In this document: in pieces, positions 1 through 45,290 of the stretch
How positions within the stretch are numbered: position 1 is the stretch's first letter
Layout of the letters: each line of letters starts with the position of its first letter
Origin: Scylla paramamosain
Lineage: Eukaryota; Arthropoda; Malacostraca; Decapoda; Portunidae
Length of the DNA stretch: 64,000 bases
Direction: 5' to 3'
Assembly: GCF_035594125.1 (NCBI RefSeq)
Contig: NC_087168.1
Location: 16,730,650-16,794,649, forward strand
Program-made: the position numbers and the translations under genes
The notes under the pieces: model-generated
Seen by the model: the letters and a program-made list of their open reading frames with translations, nothing else
The model's database searches: none
Told to the model about the DNA's origin: nothing

Positions 1-10
1 GCTACCTTCC

Positions 11-10237
<10,227 letters not shown>

Positions 10238-10540
10238 GGCGAGGGAGAGGCGGCAGGTGTGGTGGTGGTGGTGGTGGAAGCGGTGATGGTGGTGATACTT
10301 CACGCCCCTCGCCTTCTTCTTCCTCTTCTTGTGACTTCCTGCAGTTTATACCCCTTCTTATTAGCCTCTATTCGTGCTTTATCCTTCCTCCTCCTTGCTT
10401 CTGTTTTCCTCTTCTCTCCTCCTGAGCTGAATCGTGTTATTTTTTTCATATATTGCTTTCCTTGCACCTCCTTCCCCTCCGCCTCGGTTATCACTTCCCT
10501 AAATGTTTATTCTTCAACTAGGGAGGGTTTCTTTTCTGTC

Positions 10541-11160
10541 AAAACTTCATATTTCGGGGATTCAAGTTCAAACTATTGTCTCCTATATCTCCTACAAGAT
10601 GTTAATAGTAATTGTAAAGTGATTGCATATATCAATGATGCTTCAGTGATTAATGCCTGGATAAAATGTAAGAAAAACTTTTCATCCGTATCAAATTTTC
10701 CTTCAAAACTTCATATTTCGGTAATTTATGATGAAATTACTATGCTAAATCTCATAAAAGGTGTTAATAGTAGTGTTGAGGTATATGTATGTATCAATAA
10801 TGCTTCAAAAGTTAATGTTAGGAGAAAATGTAAGAAAAAAGCTGTCATCTGTATTTTATCTTTCCTCAAAACTTCATATTTCGGAGATTTAACACGAAAC
10901 AATGATTTCCTATATCCTCTTTTAGATGTTAATAGAAATGCTGAAACGTTTGTATGTAGCAGTAATGTCTCAAACGCTATGCTTGAAGAAAATAAGAGAA
11001 AAAATGTCATTGGTATTTTTTACAGCAAAAGTTTGTGTTTTAGTGGTATATGATTAAAGTTTCATATCTTACAAGGTATTATAAGGAATGTTGAAGGAAG
11101 TGTGTGTGTCAGTAATACTTCAAAGATCCATAGTTGGGGAAAAGAGGGAGAAAAAAAAAT
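10541..11160. repeat. Diverged tandem repeat, about 163-164 bp, four copies
   Basis: The phrase aaaacttcatatttcgg starts at 10541, 10705 and 10868, spacings of 164 and 163 bp. A more degraded fourth copy follows from about 11050. Within each copy a gttaatag-like phrase recurs about 65-75 bp further on. A 264-codon open frame (10259-11053, plus strand) runs through the first three copies. However, 164 and 163 are not multiples of three, so successive copies are read in different frames. The open frame is therefore most likely accidental. Confidence 0.75.
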
Positions 11161-11353
11161 TGTCTTTTTTTTCGGCGCTAAGTACATCTGGCGGTTTTAA
11201 TAAATGTGTTTTGACTTGTAAGTCAGTATTTTCGCACAGCATGAATTGTGTAGTGTATCGAATTAAAAGAATTTATCTATGTCTACAAAGCAAACAGGCA
11301 CACCACATGAGACACTTCCGCTGATAAGGAGTGTGCCTCGCCCAACTACTCTC

Positions 11354-11356
<3 letters not shown>

Positions 11357-11392
<36 letters not shown>
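11357..11392. repeat. (TC)n microsatellite
   Basis: Short TC run between Arp2 and cyclin T. Confidence 0.95.
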
Positions 11393-11395
<3 letters not shown>

Positions 11396-11860
11396 GGGGG
11401 AGCATTTGCCCATTCCCAACTTGTCATTCCCACACAAAAAAAAAATTGAGCAGTGACTAATAGTAAGAGTTGTGAGTACTTCCATGTTTTAATGTTAGTT
11501 ACTGAGTTAACAACAACAGGGCATAATTATATAGTTGTAATATACGTCCTTTCATGTATACGTCATAAAGATTCTCAAACAGTATGCCTAACTTTTTTAT
11601 TTTATTTTTTTATCTTTTTTTTATTTTTATTCATTTTTTTAAAGAAATGCATAAATAAAATACTACTATGTGTTTATTTATTTATTCACCTATTTATTAT
11701 TTTTTTCAAAGAATGTTTATAGATTTTAGCGTGTGACAAGACCACCCATTACGATAAAGATCAACATAATTCAAAATAAATATAACCACTACCACGACCA
11801 TATCCGCCATTACTGGAAGGCACATTTACTTGTATTACTAATATTACAACATGTAATAAT

Positions 11861-12090
11861 ATGTCTCGCCCTGGAAAACACCTCTTGCTCTCTGAATACA
11901 AGAGTCCATATCCTTTTACTGAGTGGCAAAATTAATAGAAATCAAGAAGAAAAGTTCTTATTGAAATATCACCCATCACTAGTGCACTCTATGGCAATTA
12001 TTGTCTCGCCCTGAAAAATATCTCGAGCCTTCTAAATATAATAATCTAACCTTTTCCAGCAAAATTAACACAAATCGTGAGAAATACTTG
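11861..12090. repeat. Two-copy diverged tandem duplication, about 138 bp
   Basis: The phrase gtctcgccctg followed by gaaaa occurs at about 11865 and again near 12003. Both are followed by tct(g/a)aatata-like sequence and then a caaaattaa phrase with aaatc. The order of these sub-phrases is conserved, which supports duplication. Confidence 0.55.
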
Positions 12091-15000
12091 TACTACTCAT
12101 CAACTAATCAGAAAATTCCCACAAAATATTAGACAAATCTATGGTTGCCGATAGGTGGAAATAGAGGGATATCGTTTCGCGCATTGGGCTGCCACGTGCA
12201 GGCCTGACGATTTCTTGCAGTTTCCCTTATTCTCTTATATTCTTATTACCATGCACATAGTTTATTTCTGTTTGTTTTTTCTAAGGTATTTGCTTAGCTT
12301 GTGGACTGTAGAATACAATATTTATCAACCTCATTAACTAACTTTGTTTAATTTGTTTGAGTTGGTGGAAGATTAGAAAAGTTCTCATCTGTGCATTTAA
12401 CAGTTACGAGTGATGTTATTAATGGATTATTTTTTTTTTTCATCCATTTCGTATGCATGGATGAAATTTAAATAGCGTGTTAGGTTAAGCCTTAAACCAA
12501 GGAAGGTATAATTTGTAGAATTCTTGGGTTAAACTGCCATCGTCAATAATGTGCCTATGTTTGCTGGACCCTTCTGTGTTCCCATGATAATCCCATCACA
12601 GTATAAGGTATGGTTGAGTGCTAATGAAAGATAATACATCATAATTTCATATTCCCTTTTCTCCTTTCTACCTACATGGTCACACAATATTATCTAACAA
12701 GAGATAATATTGAAATGCGCTTTCACCAAAGATTTGGTTAAATTAGTTAAATTAGGTATGCATTAATCCAGCTCATTAATTTCACTATTGATCTCCTCAT
12801 TGCATAGATCATGATTTTAAAAGTATAATTTTTGCCGAGAAATGAGTAGTCGCTGTCTCAGAATAACTAGCTTAAGGTCATTTCCATAATCACCCTAACA
12901 GGTCTCATCATTATGTTCCCATCCCAAACTTTGTTCCTTGGGCCTATATTTGAATATATTTGGGCTCGAGTATTTCCTCCCACTGATTCAAAATCCTTAT
13001 ATAGAGTACAAAACTCATCAATGGAAATCTCACTGAAATCTCATTGTCATGAGAAAATGCATTCCTTTTCCTTTTATCATCTCAATATTGTTTAAGTCTC
13101 AGCACCATTCCATTATTATTTACCTGTTCTTTCAAATACAACTGCATTATCTAAGTATATTAATGAATCCTTTTATCTACCATAAATAAGCAAATTGTTC
13201 ATTGAAATACTTTCCATGTCTTCCACAACTTCCTAAATTAATTAATGTCTTGGATATTCCAAACAGATAGACCTGGCTACAGCAACAATAAACCACCCCA
13301 TTCTTAATCTTCTGCCCCTTTACCAATTTATGGCATCTTGCTCCAAGCTTACATTTTTTTTTTTGTAAAAAACTCTTCCCTTATCAAATTAACATTTTTA
13401 GTCTTGTATTAATTTTGTCATTATTATTTCATTTTTTACTTGATCCCTTGATTTACCATTTTTCTTGGATGTCAGCTCAATGGTAATCTTTTATAAAAGG
13501 AATTAATAAAAAACTCATTAAGTTTACAAAAACATTGTTTCACTTTGTACAACAACTGCTATACAAAAACTAATGCATGGGGTTTGTCCATGATTCATCA
13601 CAAAAAGCATTGAGCAAAACTTGAACAGTTTCCTTTGCCAGATGCATTGATATTTGGTTCACAAACTAACAACACAAGAATAACATTAATAGTAAATAAT
13701 AAATATTTATAAACAGATAAGGTTATTTCAACGTTATGCAGAGTAAATATGACTGCTGGTGTTACCATGAGAGTACCTGAGTGTGTGAACCAAAGTAGCT
13801 TCCATTGTCGGGAGAACTGGAGGCTAACAAGAAACTCTGAAAACACGAGTTCCTGCAGATCTTCTCATTGAGAAGACAAAACTTTCACTTAAAACCCTCA
13901 CAACATAACACATACATGCTGATGATACAAGCTCTGTGTAGTATGATTATGATGCGTAAGTAGTAAGTACAATACAAAACGAACAGCTCAAGATTAAACA
14001 TTTCTAGGTATAGATAACTTTCTGTTCTGAAGTTATGTTGCAGGGAGAGGGAAACAAGTCAATGTGAAGAGAAAATGTTGAGGATAAAGTGTCACAACCA
14101 CAGCCGCAGCAGCAACGGGCCGAGGTGGTGACTCATCACAGCCGACGACCAGAAGACCTGTGCAGTGCCTCGTCCTCCAGGAGTAAGGACCTCAAGCAGC
14201 CACAGAGGAAGGAGTTCTTACAGTGGCCCATGGCTCTCAGGCAACTTGGGTGTACTAGCATGTTGTAAAGGCACACTGAGGCTGACATGTTGCCACACTG
14301 ACCGAGCATGGGCAAGCTTTGCGATTGGACCCAGCTTGTTGCCAGTGGTGGGGAGTGAGCGGCAGAGGATGGGTGGCGTGTGGGGTCTGGGAAATGACTC
14401 AATATTGTGCTGACACTGATTCAACTACTCATGGAATGCCGAGCAAAGAAACCCATGACTGCCTGCCAGTTGACCCGTAATGTGCCAGAGGATAAAAGAC
14501 CGTGGAAACAAACATAGTTACAACGAAGGACTTCCCAGTGCAGGCTGAGCCACACCCAACTAAGCGGACATTAGCATAACACACTACATGTGTTGTAAGA
14601 GGCTGTGTCCCCCCCTTGCACCCACCACCAGCACAGCCCCACGCTCCCGACCCCAGAGCTGGTCCACCTCATACGCTCTCTCCCCTCCTGGCTCACAGAA
14701 CTAGCACTACTACAGACAACTTTACCATTACACTCATTATTTATAAGACAATTAAATCAACTGTACAATTCTCTTAAGATTTCATCTAGTATAAGCTCTT
14801 TTCCATAAGATATTAAAGGCACTAGCAAAATATATGTGCCTTAACAACATATTGCCTTGTGGCCCAGGTAAGGTAAGAAATATAATACCAGCTCATGTTG
14901 GGTCAGGAAGGCTAGATCATGTCAGGTCAGTTGCCTAGAACTGTGTGCTAGTACTACTGCCTCTGAGAGCTCCACCTACTGGGATCCAAGTCCTTTATGG

Positions 15001-15648
15001 GTACCTGCAAAGCATCCAAACACCTCTCAGAAACCACCCGAGAAACAGCTTATATTAGTAAACCACATTCACAAAGAAGAAACAAGTGTGTGGTACACAT
15101 ACAAACGGTATACATATGCCAGTGTTTTTCCACATAAATCTGAAGAGTGTACTACAAATGAAGGCAAACCAAAGCAGACAAGAGTGCAAATTCTACAATT
15201 TGAAAATGAAGAAAGACTTCATGCAGGGTCAGAAAGGATCGGCTAGATAAAATATAACAAGGAATAATTTAAATAAAAATAAATACTTCAGTGTATGACT
15301 TTTTTACACTGATTACATTTTAATTACTTAATGAAAACAGTCCACTTTAATGTCTGGTGCAGTCAAATAAAAGTTAGCCTGTAGCAAAGTGTTGATGTTG
15401 CCTGTTTGTGGCACATTTAAGAATTCCTCAAACCCTAATCAAAGGTGATCAACTTTTTAACTAATTCAATCTACCAAGAAGTCCTTGTTCTCAAAATTAC
15501 ATTATCCTACAGCTGCTAATCCAATAGCACTGCAGTAAAAAAATCCCACAATAATTAATACAATTTCTGTTGCATTGAAATCTGTAAGTACTTTATAAAA
15601 ACAATTTAATGGGTTCAATGAACTGGCAGTCAGTCTGTCCATTCCCAC

Positions 15649-15651
<3 letters not shown>

Positions 15652-15729
<78 letters not shown>
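15652..15729. repeat. (TA)n microsatellite
   Basis: About 78 bp of TA. Confidence 0.97.
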
Positions 15730-15730
<1 letters not shown>

Positions 15731-16087
15731 AATATCATACACTAATGCAGACCATTCTCACTAAATAATATGGCAGGCATGGTAAATAAAAATAAGCTTA
15801 TTCTTCTAGTCTCATATTTGATCACAACACATGTTGAACATTGCACAATTACCACTAGGGCAACTTAAGACATTATTAAAGATGGTATGGCTGTACTGTT
15901 AATTCATACAGGTTAGTACAAATAACTTAATGACAGTTCCACTACCATGATGACTGTGATGTGTGTGGTAATATGTTGCAGTGTAACTGCTCCCTGAGAT
16001 GCAAAATGAAGGTAAGCATGTAAGCACCTCTTTTCTCATGAGTCATGTATTTGAGTGGCATGCAATGTATGATGGGGAGAGAGAGAG

Positions 16088-16121
<34 letters not shown>

Positions 16122-16885
16122 CAAATTTCCGACATTGTGGGATCAAGGTATATAAAGCAAGCGAGTTTTAGAATGTATGCCAAAATATGATGAGGCAATC
16201 TGTTTGCATAATGAATGGTGAAGTAATGATTAGCAGCAAGATCACTACCACAAAAGTAAAATAAGGTATGATGAGCATTAAACTACATTTTGTATGAAAA
16301 TGAGAAAATAAAATTAAGTACTTATTATAAATAAGCACATGATGAGAAAGAATGATATCACTAGCATCCTCAAAATAAAATTGCTTAAAATCTACCTTCA
16401 CTAGTAGTATACAGGGCTAAAATTATTATATCAAATGGCACAGGCAAAAACAGGTTAACTTTTGCATGCAGAGATCAGTTATCCACACACAAGATATGTG
16501 TCATATAATCTGTAAATGATCTGAGATAATTAATGAAAATAGATTGAAAGGAATGTGAAATAAGCTATGACATGCCTTGCATGAATGAATTATATTAATA
16601 ATCTGTCAATAAACTATAAATATAAATATATACTATATATATATATAATTCATAAGATTATACTTTAAAGTGCATTTACTAAAGTTAAAATACTCTTGAA
16701 GAGTAACACTTACACATATTGATAGTGTAATCAATATATTCAAACATAACAAAATAATGTAGTTTTATACACCTGAGTTTTGTTTGGAATTATGCTGAAA
16801 TTCAAAATAAGATAGTTTTATAGCCACAAAAATACCAAGCTCTATTTCTGAATGTTAGTCTCCATGTGTCCCAAAGGCCTCGTAC

Positions 16886-30477
<13,592 letters not shown>

Positions 30478-30560
30478 GAGCACAACACCGGACTGATGTG
30501 ACGTCACGCCGGAAGCTCCAACATTCCAAAAACTCTCCCGCACTTTGCATCATGTGACTC
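30478..30560 (-). promoter_or_regulatory. Cyclin T promoter-proximal elements: CRE palindrome and ETS-type site
   Basis: A perfect TGACGTCA palindrome (cAMP response element, bound by CREB/ATF proteins) is at 30499-30506. CCGGAAG, an ETS-family core, follows at 30509-30515. Both lie 20-40 bp upstream of the cyclin T start codon. They could be in the promoter or in a short 5' UTR. Such sites are common in TATA-less housekeeping promoters. Confidence 0.55.
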
Positions 30561-32130
30561 AAACCTAAACAACCACGGTTCTTTTATCAATTTCCATACT
30601 TTTATTATTCATTTTAAATATTTAGAGTATATTTCTATCTATTAAATATCCAGAAACTCTAAAAATAAAGTTTCTACGGGTAATCAAAATATTTTTAAAA
30701 GTTCTCCCAGTCGTTAAGATATTATAGCCTGTTCCCATATTTCATCATTCAACAAATATAAATCGCATTAAATACACTGAAATATGACAAGGAGAAGTTT
30801 TGATAAAATAAATAAGACCGCAAGCATAATTTATTTTGAGATATACATTCGAGTCTTTGTGGAGAATGTTTGTTATACATTTTTTAAAAGATACTGAAGT
30901 CGGGGAGTAAAAAGTGGACTGTCATGTTCTGTGGAGAGGAGTCACCAGTGTGCGTGCTAACCTGGTAAGGGGTGGGTGTGCTGCATTATCCTAGTATTTT
31001 CTTTTTTCTTTGTAATATTTATGCCTACATTTGAACCATTTTCTTTAACGTTACTTATTTATATCGCGTGTGCGTGTGATTTTGTGGCCATTTGGTGTGT
31101 ATATCATTGTGTGTCAAGGAGATATGTGCTTATGTTAGTGAATTTATCTAGCAGAATATATTATTTGAAAAAAAAAGTGAAGAGCTGAAAAAGAGTCATA
31201 GTGAACTGTGTATATTTATTGATTTATTGACCAGTGTCGTTTGCCCGAAATTTTTTTTTGTGGCGCGTAATTTGAAACATATTAATGGAAGACGTGGTGC
31301 TTGTGATGTGATTAGATGCATTCGTTTAATATTACAGTGTGTTGAGTGAAAGTGCTGGATGCGTTCCAATATTTTTGTTTGGCGCGTGATTCAACATGCA
31401 TAGTGGTGTTTGTGTGTGTGTGTAGTGCCGGAATGAGGCAAGAGAGACCTGGTGCGTGATATGTGAGGACACTTGGATGAATGTGAGGTATGGAGTTTAT
31501 CTGGGTTAGGTTCAACTCGGAACATTCTGGACGACTAACTGGCCATTTTTATTCCAACTCCAGTCATCCAAACCATCTCACCCTCACCCATGTACAGCCC
31601 AGGTTTCATTCCTAGACCTTAGTAGTGTTTAGTGTGCCTAACTACGGCGCGTCCCAGACAGGTGAGATTACAACTTTCTGTGCAGTTTTCTTGATTTATT
31701 AATATATTACGGAAATTAAACATTTAAGTGTAAATTACTGAACTATATACAAATTGTGTTCCAGCATCTGGCGATTTCATTTCACACTTTTTGCATAGTC
31801 TAGTGTATTTTATTGTTTTAAAGCTTTTGTTATTACTTTTTTTTTTATATATTGATATCTAGATTAGGTTCAACTTGGTCCACTTGTGGTCCGAGTTAGT
31901 GGCGGTTCATCCAAGTTTGCAATGGTTCGAGTCGGAAGTGAATCAGGACAGGGTCACTTCCCCACCATATATTTACGTTTTAGTTGTATCTAAGGGTATA
32001 TGCGAAACAATGGAAGAGAATAGACTAGTAATAAGGCCGGGAAAAGACTCAAGACAAATACCATCAATTTGTATATTTGACATATGTTTATGATTTCATT
32101 ATGTAATTACCCGTGAGTGCCAGACAGTCT
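30560..32130. other. Region between the divergent cyclin T and KANSL2 genes
   Basis: No coding exon was found. GC-bearing islands at about 30900-31000 and 31250-31660 contain GGCGCG phrases, including TTTGGCGCG (E2F-like) near 31378. Two diverged blocks ending in GGCGCGT(A/G)ATT lie about 125 bp apart (near 31260 and 31384), suggesting a small duplication. Confidence 0.4.
31600..31661 (+). other. Candidate non-coding first exon end of KANSL2
   Basis: KANSL2's start codon sits in an exon with a good acceptor (tttgcag at 34541-34547), so an upstream 5' UTR exon is expected. The GC-richer sequence ending CCCAGACAG followed by GTGAGATT at 31662 is the best donor I see in the upstream promoter-like region. 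Splicing here is inference only. Confidence 0.3.
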
Positions 32131-32343
32131 CTTAACCCTTTGAGTGCCACTTGTTACACCTTTCCCTAATTGCCAATCACTCTGAGACATGTTTACTTGT
32201 TCTGCTGCCACATCCAGTCTTTGAACTGAGAAGAAGTTGCAAATTGTATTTTTTCATTGCTAATTTTCTTGTAGATGTTTATAAAGGTCTTAAAAACCTC
32301 TTCACTGAGACCTGTTTTCCCTGGATTCCTTTTATATATATTC

Positions 32344-32868
32344 CATCCGGACATTTTTTCCTTTTCCAGACTTTTCCCTTCTTTCCTGACATTTTTCCCT
32401 TCCCTCCATATGTTTTTCCCTTCCCTTTAGGCATTTTTCCCTTCCAGACATTTTTCCTTCCTTCTAGACATTTTTCTCTTCCTTCTAGACATTTTTCCCT
32501 TCCTTTCAGTTTTTTTTCTTCTTTTCAGACATTTTTCTCTTACTAGACATTTTTTCCCTTCCTGACATTTTTTTCCATTCCTCTCAGAAATTATTCCCTT
32601 CCCAGACATTTTTCCCTTCCTTTCAAACATCCTTTCCTTTCCTGACATTTTTTTCATTCCTTCCAGACATTTTTTCCCATCCTCCCCAACATTTCTTCCT
32701 TGATATACATTTCCCCCTCTCTTATGACTTTTTTTCTTTAGCCACAAACATTCCTCCTGATATTCTCTTCCAATATTTTCCCTGCTCCTTGACATTTTCC
32801 CTTCCCCTGACATAATTTTTGCATTGCCCTGACATTTTTCTTTCCCCCCTGACATTTCCCTCTCTCAG
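32344..32868. repeat. Degenerate minisatellite, about 20-bp unit
   Basis: The phrase cagacatttttcccttcctt, or a close variant (tgacattttt, aacattt), recurs about 25 times over 525 bp with variable spacing. It is a pyrimidine-rich array in the presumed 5' UTR intron of KANSL2 and stops just left of a hAT-like element. Confidence 0.85.
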
Positions 32869-32915
32869 TAAGGGAGTTGCATGGGACACTTTTCCCTCTA
32901 TTTCACTCCCTAGCT

Positions 32916-33321
32916 CAGTGGCTCCCAACTTCTTCATATTTGATTGTTACCCATGCCACCCTATCCATAACCCTTGATTATAGTGAGTGTCTGCAGTACT
33001 ACGCTCATTTGATCCAGATAAAAGCCTGCCTCTCTAGCAGTTCTTATAGTTTTATTGATTCCAGATACTTTTTTCTCTTGGATGCATTTTAAGAAATTTG
33101 TATCTTCCTTTGCTAAATATCATCTGCTGTGGTTATTAAAATGTTACTGTACTAAAGAAGTAAAGTAATGCACATAACAGAATCTATATAGTAATTAAAA
33201 ACTATAATTTTCAAAAACTAATAAATAATATGGATTAAGATAATTAATCTGTGTGAGGTATGTTGCCCCAGGTTATGGCCCCCTGCATTTTACCATATGG
33301 CCCAGAGGTTGGAAATCACTG
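32916..33321. mobile_element. Non-autonomous hAT-like DNA transposon with 8-bp target duplication
   Basis: The left end reads CAGTGGCTCCCAACTTCTT and the reverse complement of the right end reads CAGTGATTTCCAACCTCTG, matching at 14 of 19 positions. CAGTGGTTCCCAACC-type termini are typical of hAT elements. The flanks are ccctagct (32908-32915) and ccctagat (33322-33329), an 8-bp duplication matching at 7 of 8 positions, which is the hAT size. The 406-bp interior has no transposase. Confidence 0.8.
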
Positions 33322-33606
33322 CCCTAGATGAACCTGAAAGCACTGTCTTAATGTAAATACTTGTCATGAAATGAAAGCCAAAAATATTACTGATATGATT
33401 CAGGTTACTGTAGATTAGATTATGTTAGGCTAATGTTTGTGTAAGGACCAGGAACATGGTGGTGGGAATGTCCAGAAGACGATTGGCTTTGAGAGTGCCT
33501 TTTGATACCTTTGATACCTCTGCAGCTGTTTCCATTAAGTGAAGGAGAAGAGTTAATGAAGCTAAAATGTTTTGCTTCCTCCCTGCTGTATGGGTTGAAC
33601 TAAGTA

Positions 33607-34230
33607 TTACCTTTGAGCAATGGCGTAGGATTTCCAGCACTGTTGCCACAGGTGAAGTGTTCTGGAAATTGAGTTCTTGGAGAGTGTCAAACACCATCTG
33701 TGATTCATGTGGAGTCATCTCTGCATTGTCAAAATTGCATCTCTGCAGTCACAACTTGATTTTTGGGAACAAAGAAGTTGCAAGGGACCAAGTCTGGCAA
33801 GTAGGGTGGGTGCAGGAGGAGGATCACACTGTTGGGGCTGAGAAACTTGTGTTGCAAGAGCTCATTGAGAAGTTGCACTGTCATCATGAAGCATCTGTTT
33901 GGCCTTGCACCATGTTTCCACACATTTCTGCTGAATGTTCTCTGTCAGACACCTCAGAACAGCATTAAAACTTTCTGTTAGTGGTCTGGCCATGGGGATG
34001 AATTCAAGGTGAACAATCCCATAAAAATTATGAATATGCTTTTAGCTGTATTATAAACTTGCCTCACCACTGTTTGCTGTTTAGTTTGGGGCTATACCTG
34101 TGAACCCAAGTCTTGTCCTTGGCAATGATACTGATATGAAGGATGGGTCATCCAGGTCACTGACAAAATTCTTGGCAGACTTTGATCTGGTAATTTACCT
34201 ACTCCTTTTGTCCACCATGGAGGAGATTAA
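33607..34230 (-). pseudogene. Decayed mariner-family transposase fragment
   Basis: Minus-strand translation, across several frames, gives in order: DDPSFIS, DKTWVHRYSPKLNSKQ (compare the family's DETWVYxYDPE), a degraded middle, HPPYLPDLVPCNFF (the hallmark PHPPYSPDLAPCDFF), VFDTLQELNFQ, and finally WQQCWKSYAIAQR then stop (family WQxRWDRCI). The order matches mariner-type (DD34D) transposases from mid-catalytic domain to C terminus. Several frameshifts and stops separate the pieces, and the N-terminal DNA-binding region was not found. It lies in the presumed KANSL2 5' UTR intron and is inactive. Confidence 0.8.
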
Positions 34231-34547
34231 GTGCAAGTTGCAGGAGAAGCTTGGCACGCTTTGAGAGGAAGACTTCCAGAATGTATTTCAACAGAGGCAA
34301 TGGTGCTGGGAGCATTTTATCACTATTCAAGGTGGTGTAGCAAGTAGTGCCCAAGATAAAGTACTTTTATCCATACAAGCCTAGTCTTGAAACTTTCTTG
34401 TACCTTCTTATACATTGTACAATAAGTATATTTATGCACTATGGCCAAATACATTGTCCTTGCTCTTCATTTAGTATCATGATTAGAATAATATTGCTTC
34501 TTTGTTTAGTTGAGAGGAGAATTTTAATTTTGCTCCTCCTTTTGCAG

Positions 34548-34632
34548 TGTAATGAAGAGATCTACTGAAAACAAGGTGTAAGGCTTCCAAGCGCTGGTTC
34601 AGAGAGGAGGAAGAAGACTGCCACTGGGAAGG
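34548..34632 (+). other. KANSL2 5' UTR part of the first coding exon
   Basis: The exon is preceded by a pyrimidine-rich tract and tttgcag (34541-34547). The 85 bases before the ATG contain an in-frame TAA at 34579-34581 and a short upstream ATG reading (from 34552) that ends quickly. Confidence 0.6.
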
Positions 34633-43935
<9,303 letters not shown>

Positions 43936-45290
43936 TCTCACATCATGGGCCAGAGTGGCTCAAAACTAACAGGTGACTGTTTGAATCCAATAAAACCCTT
44001 GTTTCAGAAAAGGCAATGTATCTTCCATTTTAAAGGCATTTTAATTTTATCCTTACAACATCCTTCATGTATATTAATACTTACAACATGTATGATGGCC
44101 ACTATTCTCTTGGGGGTCCCACAGAAGAGATGACTAAGACTGATGTGTCTGTTTTGCATGAGGGAATCCACCACCAACAAAAACTATCAACATAAACAAA
44201 TTTCCAGTCTCTTGTCACCCTCAATAGTTGAAGCATAGAAAGGGAGAAGGATAGAAATGGCCATGGAGACACTTGTTCCTTTTCTTTTCTTTTTGTTCCT
44301 TCATGGAAGTCAGTTAATTTTGAGTCCTGTCTCTGCTTGCTTTGCTTGCTAAATTTCCAGCTTGTCAGTTGAGAAAGAATTGCTGAAGCTGACATACTAG
44401 GCATGTTGTTTCTTGACAAAAATGGCAGTCCACAATTTATGATGATAACCATCAAGAAACATGCATTCATCTTATAAAGAAAGTTAGGGAACACCAGATC
44501 TATTTCACAGCATAAAACCATTCTCTTACAAAAGAACCATGAAGCTAAACCAGAAATGCATTGATGCTCCTCATATGACTTATAATGTTTGTTCTTTATT
44601 TGTTTTCAAAATACATGATCAGGTTGGTTGCTCAAGGATGATATAAATGTCAAAAACAGTTTGCTCATGGGTGCCAGGTGCCTTGCTGCCATATTTAGTA
44701 GTGAATTATTATATCTGAACACAACTCTCATTTAAAGCATTATATATACATGTTCTGCTCTTATTTTATCAACTTCTGAGTTTAGTGTTGTGTCCAATTA
44801 TGTCTTGTTCTTTTAGTATATTTTCTACTTGTCAACTTGATATTTCTGTTAATATCTATTTAACTGTGCACCTAGAGTGCTATATTCATATTACACTAGT
44901 AATATAAACACAGCAGTAACTTCTCAGGATATACCACCATAATGAGATGTAGCCAGATCTAGTCATCTTCATCTTCAGAGTTGTATGTCATTGGTTAAAT
45001 TATTCACTAAATTTTTATTACTTTTAAGAAAACATAGAAAGTATTATTGTGACAGCTTAGAGCTTGCTAGCAATCTTAGCATAAACAATATCAAGTACGG
45101 CTGCAGGCTTACAAGTTTCTTTGAAGCTGAGGGAGTCTGTCTCATCAGCTGTCACGGTTTGTACCATTGACTTGCTCCAAACACGGCATTACAGGCTGCT
45201 TCAGTTTGGTAGCGAGCTGTCTGAGTGAAGCACATGGATATTTTTATGAGTATTTATTTTTTTGTAGGTCATTAAATAAATTTTCTTTAC
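43936..45290 (+). other. KANSL2 3' UTR and downstream sequence
   Basis: The stop is at 43933-43935. The first AATAAA follows at 43989-43994, only about 55 bp on; another (aataaa near 45276) would allow a long 3' UTR. I cannot tell which is used. No open frame of note is present. Confidence 0.5.

Larger units (their letters stand above)
11160..16885. other. Intergenic region between Arp2 and cyclin T, no gene seen
   Basis: Mostly AT-rich sequence. Part of the right end must be 3' UTR of cyclin T, which runs leftwards from 16885, but I found no clear TTTATT (minus-strand AATAAA) close to the stop, so its end is not placed. A less AT-rich island at 14090-14420 has short open frames on both strands without recognisable domains. 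A (TA)n tract is at 15652-15729 and a poly-A run at about 16089-16118. Confidence 0.6.

Noticed and set aside
10259..11053. 264-codon plus-strand open frame upstream of Arp2
   Set aside because: It runs through a tandem repeat whose 164- and 163-bp spacing puts copies in different frames, so the protein is not conserved between copies. No domain was recognised.
14136..14424. Overlapping open frames on both strands in a less AT-rich island
   Set aside because: No domain, no consistent splice sites, and similar frame lengths on both strands suggest composition only. It may be part of the cyclin T 3' UTR.
31900..31945. ggttcgagtc, resembling a tRNA B box
   Set aside because: No A box at the right distance and no cloverleaf stems could be drawn.
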